Positions 46,048 to 56,155 of a stretch of 64,000 nucleotides of DNA are shown piece after piece. The stretch's first letter is position 1. Each line of letters begins with the position of its first letter. The notes below the pieces were generated by a model. It was given only the letters and a program-made list of their open reading frames with translations, was not told the DNA's origin and did not search any database. The stretch is from Candidatus Vallotia laricis (GTDB lineage Bacteria > Pseudomonadota > Gammaproteobacteria > Burkholderiales > Burkholderiaceae): positions 124,001 through 188,000 of the forward strand of contig NZ_CP047399.1 in assembly GCF_020541325.1 (NCBI RefSeq), read 5' to 3'. Position numbers and translations under genes: made by a program.

Positions 46048-47280
46048 ATGAGCAAAGACCACAAAGACCTGTTGGCTGCCCTTGACATCGGGACATCAAA
46101 GGTAGTCGTTGTTGTTGCGGAGCTAAAAGGCGGAGGACACTATGAAGTAATCGGACTCGGTCAAAGCAACTCTCGGGGTTTAAAAAAGGGGGTAGTCGTT
46201 AATATTGAAGCGACAATTCAATCGATCCGGCATGCGCTCGATGAGGCCGAACTAATGGCCGACTGTAAGATTACTAACGTTTTTACTGGAATTGCTGGTA
46301 GCCATATCCGCAGCTTTAATTCAAGCGGTATGGTCGCAATTAAGGAACAAGAGGTCACGCAAGCAGATATTGCTCGTGTAATTGAAACAGCGAAGGCGAT
46401 TAATATCCCGACGGATCAGCAGGTTCTGCATATCCTAACGCAGGAATTTATAATTGACGGACAAGAGGATGTCCGCGATCCACTTAGCATGAGCGGTATC
46501 CGCTTGGAAGTAAAAATACACATTGTGACAGGCGCTATTTCTGCCGCTCACAACATTGTGAAATGTGTACGCTGCTGCGGGCTACAGATGAATAACCTCA
46601 TCTTACAACCGCTCGCATCGAGCTTGGCCGTGCTAACAGAAGATGAAAAAGAGCTAGGTGTAGTGCTGGTTGATATCGGCAGTGGAACTACTGATATCGC
46701 AATCTTTAGAAAAGGGGCGATCCGTTATACAGCGGTAATTCCGGTTGCAGGTGATCAAATCACGGGTGATATAGCAATGGCATTATGCACGCCGACACCG
46801 GACGCGGAGGATATTAAAATATCCTCCGGGATCGTCAAGCAAACGCTAGCTGGTCCAGACGAAACGATTGAAATACCCGGTCTGGGCGATCGTGTCCCTC
46901 GGGTTCTATCTCGCCAGTCTTTAGCCGCGGTGATTGAAGCGCGTGTAGAGGAGCTCTTTTTACTAGTCCAGCAAGTCATACGCGAGTCCGGCTACGAGGA
47001 ACTCATTATCTCTGGCGTAGTATTGACTGGTGGAGCAGCAATGATGTCTGGCATGGTTGAACTTGGCGAGAATATCTTGCTTAAACCAGTGCGCATCGGC
47101 ATACCAGAGTATTCTGGTGGACTGGCGGACGTAGTACGAGATCCCCGCTATTCGACTGCGATCGGACTAATAATAGCGGGGAGTTTGCAGCGTATGCGGG
47201 GACGCAAGATAGCTGCACAGTCTGGTTCTGCAGTACAGATGTGGGCCCGAATGAAGGACTGGTTTTTAGGTAATTTTTAA
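46048..47280 (+). CDS. ftsA: Cell-division actin homologue FtsA
   Basis: 410-aa ATP-binding actin-fold protein that anchors FtsZ to the membrane. Phosphate-1 loop LDIGTSKV, the SHE/1C subdomain region, phosphate-2 loop VDIGSGTTDIAIF and adenosine motif VVLTGGAAMM are present. The C-terminus has an amphipathic helix (MWARMKDWFLGNF) for membrane binding. A 24-bp palindrome at 46805-46828 encodes about residues 253-260. It precedes ftsZ by 105 bp, a gap that may hold an ftsZ promoter. Confidence 0.97.
   Translation: MSKDHKDLLAALDIGTSKVVVVVAELKGGGHYEVIGLGQSNSRGLKKGVVVNIEATIQSIRHALDEAELMADCKITNVFTGIAGSHIRSFNSSGMVAIKEQEVTQADIARVIETAKAINIPTDQQVLHILTQEFIIDGQEDVRDPLSMSGIRLEVKIHIVTGAISAAHNIVKCVRCCGLQMNNLILQPLASSLAVLTEDEKELGVVLVDIGSGTTDIAIFRKGAIRYTAVIPVAGDQITGDIAMALCTPTPDAEDIKISSGIVKQTLAGPDETIEIPGLGDRVPRVLSRQSLAAVIEARVEELFLLVQQVIRESGYEELIISGVVLTGGAAMMSGMVELGENILLKPVRIGIPEYSGGLADVVRDPRYSTAIGLIIAGSLQRMRGRKIAAQSGSAVQMWARMKDWFLGNF
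46805..46828. repeat. Perfect 11-bp-arm inverted repeat inside ftsA
   Basis: CGGAGGATATT, a 2-nt centre, and its reverse complement, within the open ftsA frame. Confidence 0.9.
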
Positions 47281-47385
47281 AGTTGTTTCGCAACATACTG
47301 ATGGTAATGGATACACAAAAAAATTTTTTAATTCCACCATCGTATAACGTAGTGCGAAGTTACTTAATACTTAACAGAGACATTA

Positions 47386-48558
47386 ATGAAATTCGAAATG
47401 CTAGAAACCGAAACCAATGGAACGGTCATTAAGGTCGTCGGGGTTGGTGGCGCCGGTGGTAATGCTGTCCAACATATGATCAATCGCGGTGTACAAGGTG
47501 TTGATTTCATCGTAATGAATACTGATGCCCAAGCGCTAAATCGATCTAAGGCGCCATCTGTAATTCAACTTGGTAAGACTGGTCTCGGAGCTGGAGCAAA
47601 ACCTGACATGGGGCATGCTGCTGCGGAAGAGGCAAGAGAACTGATTTCCGATGCGTTACACGGCGCAAATATGGTATTTATTACAGCGGGCATGGGCGGT
47701 GGCACGGGTACCGGTGCCGCGCCTGTAGTTGCTCAAATTGCCAAGGAGATCGGAATCCTAACGGTTGGCGTCGTCAGCAAGCCATTTGAGTTTGAGGGTA
47801 GCAAACGTATGAGAACTGCTGAGACGGGCGCAGAGGATCTTGAGTCGCATGTCGACTCGCTCATTGTCGTACTTAACGATAAGCTGTTCGACGTGATGGG
47901 TGATGACGCTGAAATGGATAAATGTTTTCAGTGCGCTGACGACGTATTGCATAACGCAGTAGCTGGTATTGCTGAGATTATTAATGTTGATGGCCTAGTA
48001 AATGTAGACTTTGAAGACGTTAAAACCGTAATGGGAGAGCAGGGTAAGGCAATGATGGGAACTGCAACAGTCGCTGGCGAAGAACGCGCACGGCTAGCGG
48101 CTGAGCAAGCGGTAGCCAGTCCACTACTCGAGGGAGTAGACTTGTCTGGAGCGCGAGGTGTGTTAGTTAACATTACATCAAGTCGTTCACTGCGTCTATC
48201 AGAAACCCGCGATGTAATGAATACGATCAAAAGTTATGCAGCTGATGATGCAACAGTAATTTTCGGCGCAGTATACGATGATACGATGGGCGATGCCTTA
48301 CGAGTAACTGTAGTAGCGACAGGTCTTGGCCGTGGAGCTGCTGTCAAACGGCAGTCATCTATTCCGATGACGCTGCTACGCACCGGCACAGATAACCATC
48401 AGATCACTGCACCATCGACTGACTACGGGGTGCCAGATTCTTCAACAACCGTGCGGCGCAACTCGCGGGAGGCTGCTGCATCGCATGTGCAAGCATTACA
48501 AGAAAAGGGTGTAGATACATACGATATTCCAGCATTTTTACGCAAGCAAGCTTGCTAA
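47386..48558 (+). CDS. ftsZ: Cell-division GTPase FtsZ
   Basis: 390-aa tubulin homologue forming the Z ring. The GTP loop GGGTGTG is at 104-110, with VGGAGGNAV near the front and the T7 synergy loop NVDFEDV. The C-terminal conserved peptide [10 protein letters not shown], which binds FtsA and ZapD, is intact, and zapD is also present at 55255. The linker before it (about 320-375) is variable, as usual. It is the last intact gene of the dcw cluster; lpxC downstream is decayed. Confidence 0.98.
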   Translation: MKFEMLETETNGTVIKVVGVGGAGGNAVQHMINRGVQGVDFIVMNTDAQALNRSKAPSVIQLGKTGLGAGAKPDMGHAAAEEARELISDALHGANMVFITAGMGGGTGTGAAPVVAQIAKEIGILTVGVVSKPFEFEGSKRMRTAETGAEDLESHVDSLIVVLNDKLFDVMGDDAEMDKCFQCADDVLHNAVAGIAEIINVDGLVNVDFEDVKTVMGEQGKAMMGTATVAGEERARLAAEQAVASPLLEGVDLSGARGVLVNITSSRSLRLSETRDVMNTIKSYAADDATVIFGAVYDDTMGDALRVTVVATGLGRGAAVKRQSSIPMTLLRTGTDNHQITAPSTDYGVPDSSTTVRRNSREAAASHVQALQEKGVDTYDIPAFLRKQAC

Positions 48559-48774
48559 TCAGTTAACCCGGCGATGGAGGCATTATACGAATAATGATCG
48601 CTAGTCTAAATATCCATAAAATACCCCGAAAATTAGCTTTGTCATTAAACATATATAAAAATACTAATAATAAATAGTTTCTTCATACTAATAATGAAAA
48701 CTAAAGTTTTAAGTTGCACAGCTTAAAAGCTAAGAATTTAAAATTTATTTAATAACCCACTAAAAGTTAAGAAA

Positions 48775-49560
48775 ATGTTAAGCAGCAGACCATTAAATCG
48801 ATAGTAAAAGCAGCGGGTATTAGCCTTAAGGTGACACCGTGTCTAGCTATTGCTAATTTCGGTATTCGGTAATAGAAAAAGACGGAACGAGGTGTCGACT
48901 GTTGAGCACCTGATGTCTGCGTGTACAGATCTCGGAATTGATAATCTATATGTAGAAGTAACGGCCGAGGAAATCCCAATTATGGATGGTAGTGCATCAT
49001 CGTTTGTATTTTTACTCCAGTCGGCTGGAATTGACAAACAAGATACCGCTAAGAAGTTTAGCAGGGTCACTCAGTCTGTTGAGGTACATATTAGCAATAA
49101 GCTTGCTAGGCTGGAGCCTACTTAGGTTTAAAACTAAAGTTTACAATCTGTTTGTGTCACCCGGGGGTAGATAAGACTAGACAGGAATTAGGAATCGATT
49201 TCGAGGATACATCCTATATACGTAAGATTGCGCGTGCCCTACATTCGGATTTTGCACTAAGTCGAAATGATGCAAGAATTATAGGATTAGTTCAAGGTAG
49301 AAGTATAAATAACGCCAACTATACTCGACAAATATCGTGTTCTGAATAACGAGGGCCTGCGCCATGACAACAGGTTCATAAAACATAAATGCTAGATGCT
49401 ATAGGAGATCTGTCTGTATATAGGAGGCTATCCGGTTAGCAACATATACTGCTTACAAGTCTAGTCATGGCTTAAACAATACGCTATTGTGCAAATTACT
49501 TACTCATGCAAATGCATATAAGGTTATTACATTTTGTAACTAGAAAGCAGAGGTGCTACA
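48775..49560 (+). pseudogene. lpxC: Decayed lpxC (UDP-3-O-acyl-GlcNAc deacetylase)
   Basis: A near full-length corpse in the standard place after ftsZ. It starts ATG 48775, then KSIVKAAGISL (family KSIVKTVGIGL) in a shifted frame; a deletion follows, then IEKDGTR and, shifted, [20 protein letters not shown] and [20 protein letters not shown], an open stretch of 92 codons ending at TAG 49123. Further blocks are FEDTSYIRKIARA, NEGLRHDNRFIKHK with TAG, and [13 protein letters not shown] near 49497. The catalytic HKxLD block is interrupted by a stop. LpxC is the committed step of lipid A synthesis. Confidence 0.92.
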
Positions 49561-49680
49561 GTTTTCCTGTAGATCTACAAGCTAGTATTTATCTGATAGC
49601 GTCTATTAAGTGCGTATGAGACTGTAGAGTGCAGCAATATACAAACTATGGTCGATATTCCATAATAATATTCGCTTTGA

Positions 49681-50181
49681 TTAAGTCTGATCGGGGCGAA
49701 TATTATTAGGGCGGTGGCTTATATGTCTATGTGCCATGCGACTAATGGCCTGCTGCAGTGGCGAGGACTCTAATGTATTAGCTAGCTGCCAAAGACAATC
49801 TGCGCCAGCTGATGAAACCCGAGCTTGCTTAATCTTTAACGTAGAAGATTGCGCCTTCGGACATACGCGTATCTTGATAGCTAGTAGTGCAAAACCGCGT
49901 TGCTGTAGTTTGGCTAGCATTGTTGGCTCTAAATGACGAAGCCGGGTAGCTAAGGCACTATGGGCTGCAAAAATGGTAAGTGCTCGGTTTTTAATTGGAG
50001 GTGTATAAACATGACTAGCTAGATAACTAGGCAGTACGGATTTTAGCGCTGTTTCCAGCTTCGAGACCTGCTGTATTCCGGTTTGAAGAGCAGCCAGCTC
50101 AGAGCTAGACGACATTAATTTAATGAGTGGCGTAAGAACAAACTGCTTGCCTAGCAAATAGTGGCGCGAATGGCGATTCAT
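49681..50181 (-). CDS. DUF721 (DciA-like) protein
   Basis: 166-aa protein in the place between lpxC and secA where Burkholderia carries a DUF721 gene, on the opposite strand as expected. The DUF721/DciA core is visible at about residues 30-115 (LPSYLASHVYTPPIKN...LTIFAAHSALATRLRHLEPTML), a KH-like fold. DciA proteins load or assist the replicative helicase DnaB in bacteria without DnaC. The tail is polar and basic (SRMAHRHISHRPNN). I infer helicase loading from family membership only. Start ATG 50181 has a weak ribosome-binding site. No damage seen. Confidence 0.8.
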   Translation of the reverse strand: MNRHSRHYLLGKQFVLTPLIKLMSSSSELAALQTGIQQVSKLETALKSVLPSYLASHVYTPPIKNRALTIFAAHSALATRLRHLEPTMLAKLQQRGFALLAIKIRVCPKAQSSTLKIKQARVSSAGADCLWQLANTLESSPLQQAISRMAHRHISHRPNNIRPDQT

Positions 50182-50444
50182 AGAATTTGTTTAGAGAAGT
50201 CATAGATCATGGCCGTTTAAAAACTGATGTATCTACAATATTGTATCTGTTGTTAGCCGATTCTGCGCGATATTCCTCCCTTAGCGAGCATGAGTTTATA
50301 ACTGAGCACGCTAAGTCGAAAATGTTTTTAGCATGGTAATGCTAAAATTGTACCCGTGCATTTAATAAACATAGCTTTGAAACCGCCGTGCGCTAACGGG
50401 CTACGCCGATTCTGTGCCGCGTATCAACTCGAGATCCCGATCTG

Positions 50445-53237
50445 ATGACCCATGGTTTTCTGAAAAAGATTTTTGGTAGCCGCAATCAGCGGTTAATCAA
50501 GCAGTATCAAAAGACTGTCGCAATAATTAATTCGCTGGAGATGCGGATTGAAAAGATGACGGACGAGCAATTACGCGCGAAAACCGACGAATTTAGGCAG
50601 CGCGTAGCGACTGGCGAGTTACTTAATAAACTATTGCCTGAGGCGTTTGCTGTGTGTCGAGAAGCTAGCCGACGCGTGCTGAAAATGAGGCACTTCGACG
50701 TACAGCTTATTGGAGGAATGGCTCTGCACTATGGAAAGATTGCCGAAATGCGCACTGGCGAAGGAAAGACGCTGGTAGCTACGCTAGCAGCGTATCTGAA
50801 TGCATTATCAGGGTGTGGCGTGCATGTGGTAACAGTCAATGACTATCTTGCAAGGCGCGATGCAGAGTGGATGCGCCAGCTTTATAACTTCCTTGGCTTA
50901 TCTGTTGGTATAAATCTCTTGCAAATGGGACACAGCCAAAAGAGGGAGGCTTACACGTCAGATATCACATATGGTACGAATAATGAATTCGGGTTCGACT
51001 ATCTACGCGATAATATGGTCTACGAGGTTAATGAGCGTGTGCAACGCACGTTAAATTTCGCGATTGTCGACGAGGTTGATTCAATCCTGATCGACGAGGC
51101 ACGTACGCCGCTGATTATTTCGGGGCAAGCTGAAGATCACACGAATCTATATATTCGGATAAATTCCTTGCCGCCATTTCTAGAGCGCCAAATCGGCGAG
51201 GAAAAAGCGGATGGTAGTGGAATCGAGAAGCCGGGTGATTACACGCTGGACGAAAAAACACGCTCAGTATTCCTAACGGAATCAGGTCATGAGAAAGCCG
51301 AGCGACTTTTAGCTGAATGGGATCTTATTAATGATGGTGAGAGTCTTTATGCATCACAAAATATCACGCTAATGCATCATGTGTATGCGGCGCTGCGTGC
51401 TCATACACTATTCTTTCGCGATCAGCACTATGTTATGCAGAACCACGAGGTGGTTATCGTTGATGAGTTTACTGGACGCTTGATGCCGGGACGCCGCTGG
51501 TCAGATGGCCTCCACCAGGCCATAGAAGCCAAAGAGCATGTAAAAATTCAAGCGGAGAACCAAACTCTTGCGTCGATCACATTTCAGAATTACTTCCGAA
51601 TGTACACTAAGCTATCCGGAATGACTGGAACAGCTGATACTGAGGCATACGAGTTCCATGAGATTTATGGACTTGAGACTATTATAATTCCAACGAACCA
51701 ACCGTCCAGGCGAACAGATCACCAGGACCAGATTTATAAAATCTCGCAGGAACGATATGATGCAGTAATCCGCGATATCCGAGATTGTTACAAGCGCGGA
51801 CAGCCAGTGCTAGTAGGAACCACTTCAATTGAAAATTCTGAACTACTAGCGCGATTGCTTAAACAAATAAAGCTGCCGCACGAGGTACTTAACGCGAAGC
51901 AGCATGCTCGTGAAGCAGCAATTGTCGCTGAGGCGGGTCGCCCGAGGCACATTACAATTGCTACTAATATGGCTGGCCGTGGCACTGATATCGTGCTTGG
52001 CGGAAATCCAGATAAACAAGCATCACTGATCGAATCGAATACGTCGATCAGTGATGCAGAAAAGCGACGTCGGATAGGGAAGATATACGACGAATGGCGG
52101 ATGCTGCACGAACAAGTTAAAACAGCTGGTGGCCTGCATATTATTGGTACTGAACGGCACGAATCTCGTCGGATCGACAACCAGTTACGGGGTCGGGCTG
52201 GTCGTCAGAGCGATCCTGGGTCATCACGCTTCTACCTATCGCTTGAGGATCCTTTGCTACGCATTTTTGCTGGAGATCGAGTCCGTGCAATTATGAATTG
52301 TCTAAAAATTCCAGAGGGTGAAGCAATCGAGTCTAGAATTGTAACACGCTCAATTGAATCAGCACAACGAAAGGTCGAGGCTCGTAACTTCGATATCCGT
52401 AAGCAGTTACTCGAGTATGATGACGTTGCTAATGAGCAACGTCAGGTGATTTATCAACAGCGTAATGAATTGTTAGAGGCGAAGGAGGTTCGCGAGACAA
52501 TCACCGCTATGCGGCATAGTGTGCTTACACATCTTGTGCGTGTATACGTACCATCCGGTAGTATAGAGGAGCAGTGGGATATTCGGGCGCTTGAGGAAGC
52601 GTTACGTAACGAGTGGTTGCCTGATCCTATATTACAAGAGATCGCAAGCAAGATAGATGCGATGGAAGCCGACGAAGTACTTGAAGCAGTGATTGCAGCG
52701 AGTGATGAGGTATATATAACTAAGGTTATGCAGGTCGGTCGTGAGGCGTTTAGTAATTTTGAGCGTTCGGTAATACTATATACGCTAGACTCTCATTGGC
52801 GCGAGCACCTAGCTGCGCTGGAGCATCTGCGTCAGGGTATCCATTTACGTGGCTATGCGCAGAAAAATCCAAAGCAGGAATATAAGCTTGAGGCATTCGA
52901 GCTTTTTGCGGAAATGCTGAACGCAGTCAAGCACGAGATTACGCATACCGTGATGAATGTAAAAATTCGAACAGTGGAACAACTAGGGGTGTCTGCTGAG
53001 CAGTATAAGGGGGGTGGGAGGGTAGGCCATGTAGCGAATCAAGACGCTAATCTAGAATCACGTGTATTATTAGCTGCGCATATGGATAATATAAGCCCCG
53101 ATTCCTTATCAGACTCCAGCACCAGTGAATCGGCGATAGCTACTCGCTACAGCTCCTACCCGAAGGTTGGTCGTAACGATCGGTGCTCGTGTGGCAGTGG
53201 CAAAAAATATAAACAGTGCCATGGTAGTATCTCGTGA
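50445..53237 (+). CDS. secA: Preprotein translocase ATPase SecA
   Basis: 930-aa motor of Sec export. Walker A region [15 protein letters not shown]-type [16 protein letters not shown], the helicase motif VI region [14 protein letters not shown], and the C-terminal zinc-binding SEC-C motif with C914, C916, C925 and H926 that contacts SecB and ribosomes. The variable linker before the zinc motif is shorter and altered relative to free-living species. Start ATG 50445 gives [16 protein letters not shown], matching the family. A 14-bp inverted repeat at 52020-52057 lies in the coding region. The next gene, argJ, is decayed. Confidence 0.97.
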   Translation: MTHGFLKKIFGSRNQRLIKQYQKTVAIINSLEMRIEKMTDEQLRAKTDEFRQRVATGELLNKLLPEAFAVCREASRRVLKMRHFDVQLIGGMALHYGKIAEMRTGEGKTLVATLAAYLNALSGCGVHVVTVNDYLARRDAEWMRQLYNFLGLSVGINLLQMGHSQKREAYTSDITYGTNNEFGFDYLRDNMVYEVNERVQRTLNFAIVDEVDSILIDEARTPLIISGQAEDHTNLYIRINSLPPFLERQIGEEKADGSGIEKPGDYTLDEKTRSVFLTESGHEKAERLLAEWDLINDGESLYASQNITLMHHVYAALRAHTLFFRDQHYVMQNHEVVIVDEFTGRLMPGRRWSDGLHQAIEAKEHVKIQAENQTLASITFQNYFRMYTKLSGMTGTADTEAYEFHEIYGLETIIIPTNQPSRRTDHQDQIYKISQERYDAVIRDIRDCYKRGQPVLVGTTSIENSELLARLLKQIKLPHEVLNAKQHAREAAIVAEAGRPRHITIATNMAGRGTDIVLGGNPDKQASLIESNTSISDAEKRRRIGKIYDEWRMLHEQVKTAGGLHIIGTERHESRRIDNQLRGRAGRQSDPGSSRFYLSLEDPLLRIFAGDRVRAIMNCLKIPEGEAIESRIVTRSIESAQRKVEARNFDIRKQLLEYDDVANEQRQVIYQQRNELLEAKEVRETITAMRHSVLTHLVRVYVPSGSIEEQWDIRALEEALRNEWLPDPILQEIASKIDAMEADEVLEAVIAASDEVYITKVMQVGREAFSNFERSVILYTLDSHWREHLAALEHLRQGIHLRGYAQKNPKQEYKLEAFELFAEMLNAVKHEITHTVMNVKIRTVEQLGVSAEQYKGGGRVGHVANQDANLESRVLLAAHMDNISPDSLSDSSTSESAIATRYSSYPKVGRNDRCSCGSGKKYKQCHGSIS
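52020..52057. repeat. Perfect 14-bp-arm inverted repeat inside secA
   Basis: GCATCACTGATCGA, 10-nt loop, then its exact reverse complement, coding for about residues 526-538. Confidence 0.9.
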
Positions 53238-53261
53238 GAGACTCGCTTCTTTGTGGTCAGA

Positions 53262-53620
53262 AAAGCTTATATTTATCAACCAAATATAAAGATGTACTAG
53301 TAACCGCTATTGATAGGGATGCAATAGGGATGCAACTGCGTCTGACGTGTTTACTATAAATGCTTCTGCCTCATACCAGTCACTATGTGACGCAAACTAT
53401 TACGTTTACGCGCGGCAATTTCGTAGAGATTGGGGGGGGGGCTCTTTGTGAATACCGGCAGCGCAAATTCTAGGACCGGCAAGTAGGTCTAGTCTAGCGT
53501 ATGCCCGCGAGAGTTGTGCGGAATTAGCGCATTTACGTATCTGTACCGACCAGCCTTTACCGGTATTATCCTTGAGATACCACCGATGAGCGACTCCGGT
53601 CAGATTGACTTGGCTCTCGC
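53262..53620 (+). pseudogene. argJ: Decayed argJ (ornithine acetyltransferase), N-terminal part
   Basis: Directly after secA, as in Burkholderia. The plus strand reads QPNIK, shifts, then KDVLVTAIDRDA (family KDVLVVSIADGA), DATASDVFTIN (family GATVAGVFTTN), a shifted CLIPVT (CAAPVT), then VNTGSANSRTG and LAYARESCAELAHL (family VNTGNANAGTG...RATCAALA). Frameshifts, stops and a G10 tract (53432-53441) break it. ArgJ moves the acetyl group from N-acetylornithine to glutamate in cyclic arginine synthesis. The C-terminal half is not recognisable. Confidence 0.84.
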
Positions 53621-54560
53621 ACGACTTGCGCCAGCACATTAGTATGAGGTAGCGTAGTTAATTTTAATGACCGATACACAGATCAAGGCTATATCGAGGT
53701 AGCCTATTTAATAGCTAATTACCATAAACAATGATCCCTTTATCATTATAGGGACTGCTCAATCAACGGTTGCCACCACATCTGCGTAAAGTGCCGCATA
53801 CTGCGCTCTGCTCAATGATTGATATAGCTCATATAGACTCTTGCACAGCTGATCGTGCGCGATAGAGAAGAGGCAGCGAAATTTATAACGGTTCGTGTTG
53901 AGGGGGGTGCGATGTTGCGGAGTGTAAGAGAGTAGCTTACGCGATTAGTCGATCGCTGTTAGCGTAAAATGCTATGCGTTCAATCTGAATCTAAGCCGCA
54001 TCCTAGAGTTCATTGGTTGTTCTGTATTTCAATTTGGATGTAAAATATTGACTATATTTAAATGACTAGTAAGTTATTTAAAGCTGGTATCCGTCAGCGA
54101 AATTATCGCGAAGAGGAGGGGTAGTCAAAGTGAAATTTTGATACGTATACATTGACGAGCAGAGATGCACAGACAAGCATCTTGACTTTGGACTTATCAC
54201 ATAATTACATCTCTATCAATTTGAATTATCGTTCCTAACTTATAATGAGTGGAAGTATTTGCATACCTATGAAAAAGAATTGCACTTAATAGCTTAATAA
54301 TTTATGAGACGTAAGAAAGTACCTCTCAAACGATTAAAAGCCGATTACTACGCTAAGTATCGGTCAATTTTTATTAAAGACTATTTTTATTAAAGACTAT
54401 TATATGACTTATATCGAGGAAAAGTCGAGGCCAGCTATAAAATTCTGAAATAACTCTAGACAGTATTTGATTATGAAGCAGAGTTCATAGAGTTTGAAGG
54501 ATCTACCCCGAACCGGTATAGCTATTCGTAGGGAAACCCTAGTGTATATAATCAAGAGTA
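53621..54560. other. Eroded DNA between argJ remnant and mutT
   Basis: By synteny it should contain the rest of argJ and a DUF815-type ATPase gene, but nothing is recognisable. A 16-bp tandem duplication is at 54369-54400. Confidence 0.4.
54369..54400. repeat. 16-bp tandem duplication
   Basis: Two adjacent identical units beginning TTTTATTAAAGAC in non-coding DNA. Confidence 0.9.
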
Positions 54561-55031
54561 ATGACTATAACCTCCTCGCATACAGACGGACAGTCTGCCG
54601 TATCGCAGGTATACTCTTCTACCAATACCCTTCATAAGCGAAAAGTCACAGAGACGGCCGTTGGCATAATACTTAATAAAAATAATCACTTCTTACTCAC
54701 ACGACGACCTTCCGGAAAGCCATACGAAGGCTACTGGGAATTTCCAGGTGGTAAACTAAAATTAGGTGAAAGTGTTGAAGACGCATTAGCCAGAGAGCTA
54801 TATGAAGAGCTCGGTATTACGATTACTAACAGCGTTCGCTGCCGGGTTCTAGAATATAATTACCCACACATTTACGCCCGGCTATTCTTCTGCAAAATAA
54901 TCGAGTGGAATGGTGATTTGCACAGTCGGGAAGGACAAGAATTTATCTGGCAGGCACCACCTGTCAATATTACACCGCTTTTACCTGGAGTTTTGACGAT
55001 GATCGATTGGCTTGTTGCTAAACAGATTTAG
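54561..55031 (+). CDS. mutT: Nudix hydrolase, MutT type
   Basis: 156-aa nucleotide pyrophosphohydrolase, likely hydrolysing 8-oxo-dGTP to prevent A:T to C:G transversions. The Nudix box is complete: G64, E70, R78, E79, L80, E82, E83, G85, in GGKLKLGESVEDAL and ARELYEELGI. The MutT-type KPYEGYWEFPGGK precedes it. The first 28 residues are polar and probably disordered. It is convergent with yacG (30 bp between stops), the same arrangement as in Burkholderia. Keeping MutT and Ung shows that some DNA-damage avoidance survives. Confidence 0.9.
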   Translation: MTITSSHTDGQSAVSQVYSSTNTLHKRKVTETAVGIILNKNNHFLLTRRPSGKPYEGYWEFPGGKLKLGESVEDALARELYEELGITITNSVRCRVLEYNYPHIYARLFFCKIIEWNGDLHSREGQEFIWQAPPVNITPLLPGVLTMIDWLVAKQI

Positions 55032-55061
55032 AGCTAAATCTAAGTTGAATCTTAGTTGAAT

Positions 55062-55229
55062 TTAAGGGTGATCAGCTAGCTGATCGCTGCCGCTGATTTT
55101 GTATTTTCCAATTGCCCAAGCTCCGAAATCTATTTGCTTGCAACGTTCGGAACAAAAAGGGCGGAACTGGTTTTCTGTTTTCCCTTCTACTCCCCTGCCC
55201 CAAGTTGGGCAGTTAACTATAGTCATCAT
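55062..55229 (-). CDS. yacG: YacG-like zinc-finger protein with a lost zinc ligand
   Basis: 55-aa homologue of YacG, a small zinc protein that inhibits DNA gyrase by binding GyrB. The family has CPxCG near the front and CSERCKQID later. Here the first pair reads CPTWG: the second cysteine is tryptophan (TGG), so only three of four zinc ligands remain, while FRPFCSERCKQIDFGAWA is intact. Open frame extends upstream to 55298 but ATG 55229 (MMTIVNCPTW) matches relatives; ATG 55253 is possible. It follows zapD by 25 bp. It may be an early pseudogene with intact frame. Confidence 0.8.
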   Translation of the reverse strand: MMTIVNCPTWGRGVEGKTENQFRPFCSERCKQIDFGAWAIGKYKISGSDQLADHP

Positions 55230-55254
55230 ATTTAAAGAGATTTGATTGTCCATT

Positions 55255-56010
55255 TTATAGTGTGCATAGTGATAGCTGGAATGGCACATCAACCTCAACA
55301 GTTCTCGGACGCAAGTCTCCCTCCTGCTCCGTAAAACGTACCCATAACATATATTTGTTAGCGCTAGCCTCTGGAATAACGCAGAGGTTTGGCACTACAC
55401 GTACTCGCATTAATTGATAGATCTTTCCCGATAACATTTTCTGATAACTCCCCCCCAGCGCGATAACCTGTGTAAATTGCCCCGATTCACGAGCGAGCCG
55501 CAGGATGATCACTATTGCATCGCGCAGTGGCATCAACGGCATCGCCCATTTTATAATATCCGTTTGGCGTTCTTCTGCAGTACGACGCTGCCATGCGTAA
55601 TATGCGGGTAAATCGAAGCGGCAAGTTGCGCCGGGAATGATAGATCGACTTCGGATGCTAGCGAGCCATTCATTCTCAGCTAGATGTTGACCCGTTTTGC
55701 CTTGCATCTGGGTAAGACTAGCTAGAGTTTGCTCGATTTGCGTGAGGATTATCTCTAGCGCATCCTGTTTAATCCCAGGGCTGCCGCGAAAAGGTGTCAA
55801 GATTTGGCGCTGGCGTTCCAGCTCCTTCATTAGATCCGACTTCAACTCGCTACGGCTAGTTACTTCGGCGATCTCGAAGAGTGTAGTCAGGGCGACATGG
55901 TGTTCTCTCGGGTCTTCTTGCGCCAAGAAGAATGTAAAGCGATCGAATAGATCTTCGAGGCGCAATAGTGTTCGGATGCGCTCATTAAGCGGATACTCGT
56001 ATAGAATCAA
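55255..56010 (-). CDS. zapD: Cell-division protein ZapD
   Basis: 251-aa FtsZ-bundling protein that binds the FtsZ C-terminal peptide. The full family sequence is present from [20 protein letters not shown] (helical domain) to the C-terminal beta domain ending PFQLSLC. The start codon is TTG at 56010, the only start matching the family N-terminus, with AAGG about 10 nt upstream. A C7 tract at 55450-55456 encodes the Gly-Gly in LGGSYQK. It sits between coaE and yacG, as in Burkholderia, although 145 bp now separate it from coaE. Confidence 0.95.
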   Translation of the reverse strand: MILYEYPLNERIRTLLRLEDLFDRFTFFLAQEDPREHHVALTTLFEIAEVTSRSELKSDLMKELERQRQILTPFRGSPGIKQDALEIILTQIEQTLASLTQMQGKTGQHLAENEWLASIRSRSIIPGATCRFDLPAYYAWQRRTAEERQTDIIKWAMPLMPLRDAIVIILRLARESGQFTQVIALGGSYQKMLSGKIYQLMRVRVVPNLCVIPEASANKYMLWVRFTEQEGDLRPRTVEVDVPFQLSLCTL

Positions 56011-56155
56011 ACGTAAGCGCCTTTCACTTTAGAATATAGAACAGCGACGGAAGTAATCATATTATTCTAATGCGACTAAATCTCTGTAGCAAACATTCGT
56101 AAATTTAGCCAGCATGCTGTATAGCCTCTAAAATGCTGATCTATAGTGGAGCACC

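Noticed and set aside
49152-49349. 65-codon plus-strand frame after the lpxC block
   Set aside because: It reads FEDTSYIRKIARA, which is a later piece of the same lpxC pseudogene, not a separate gene.
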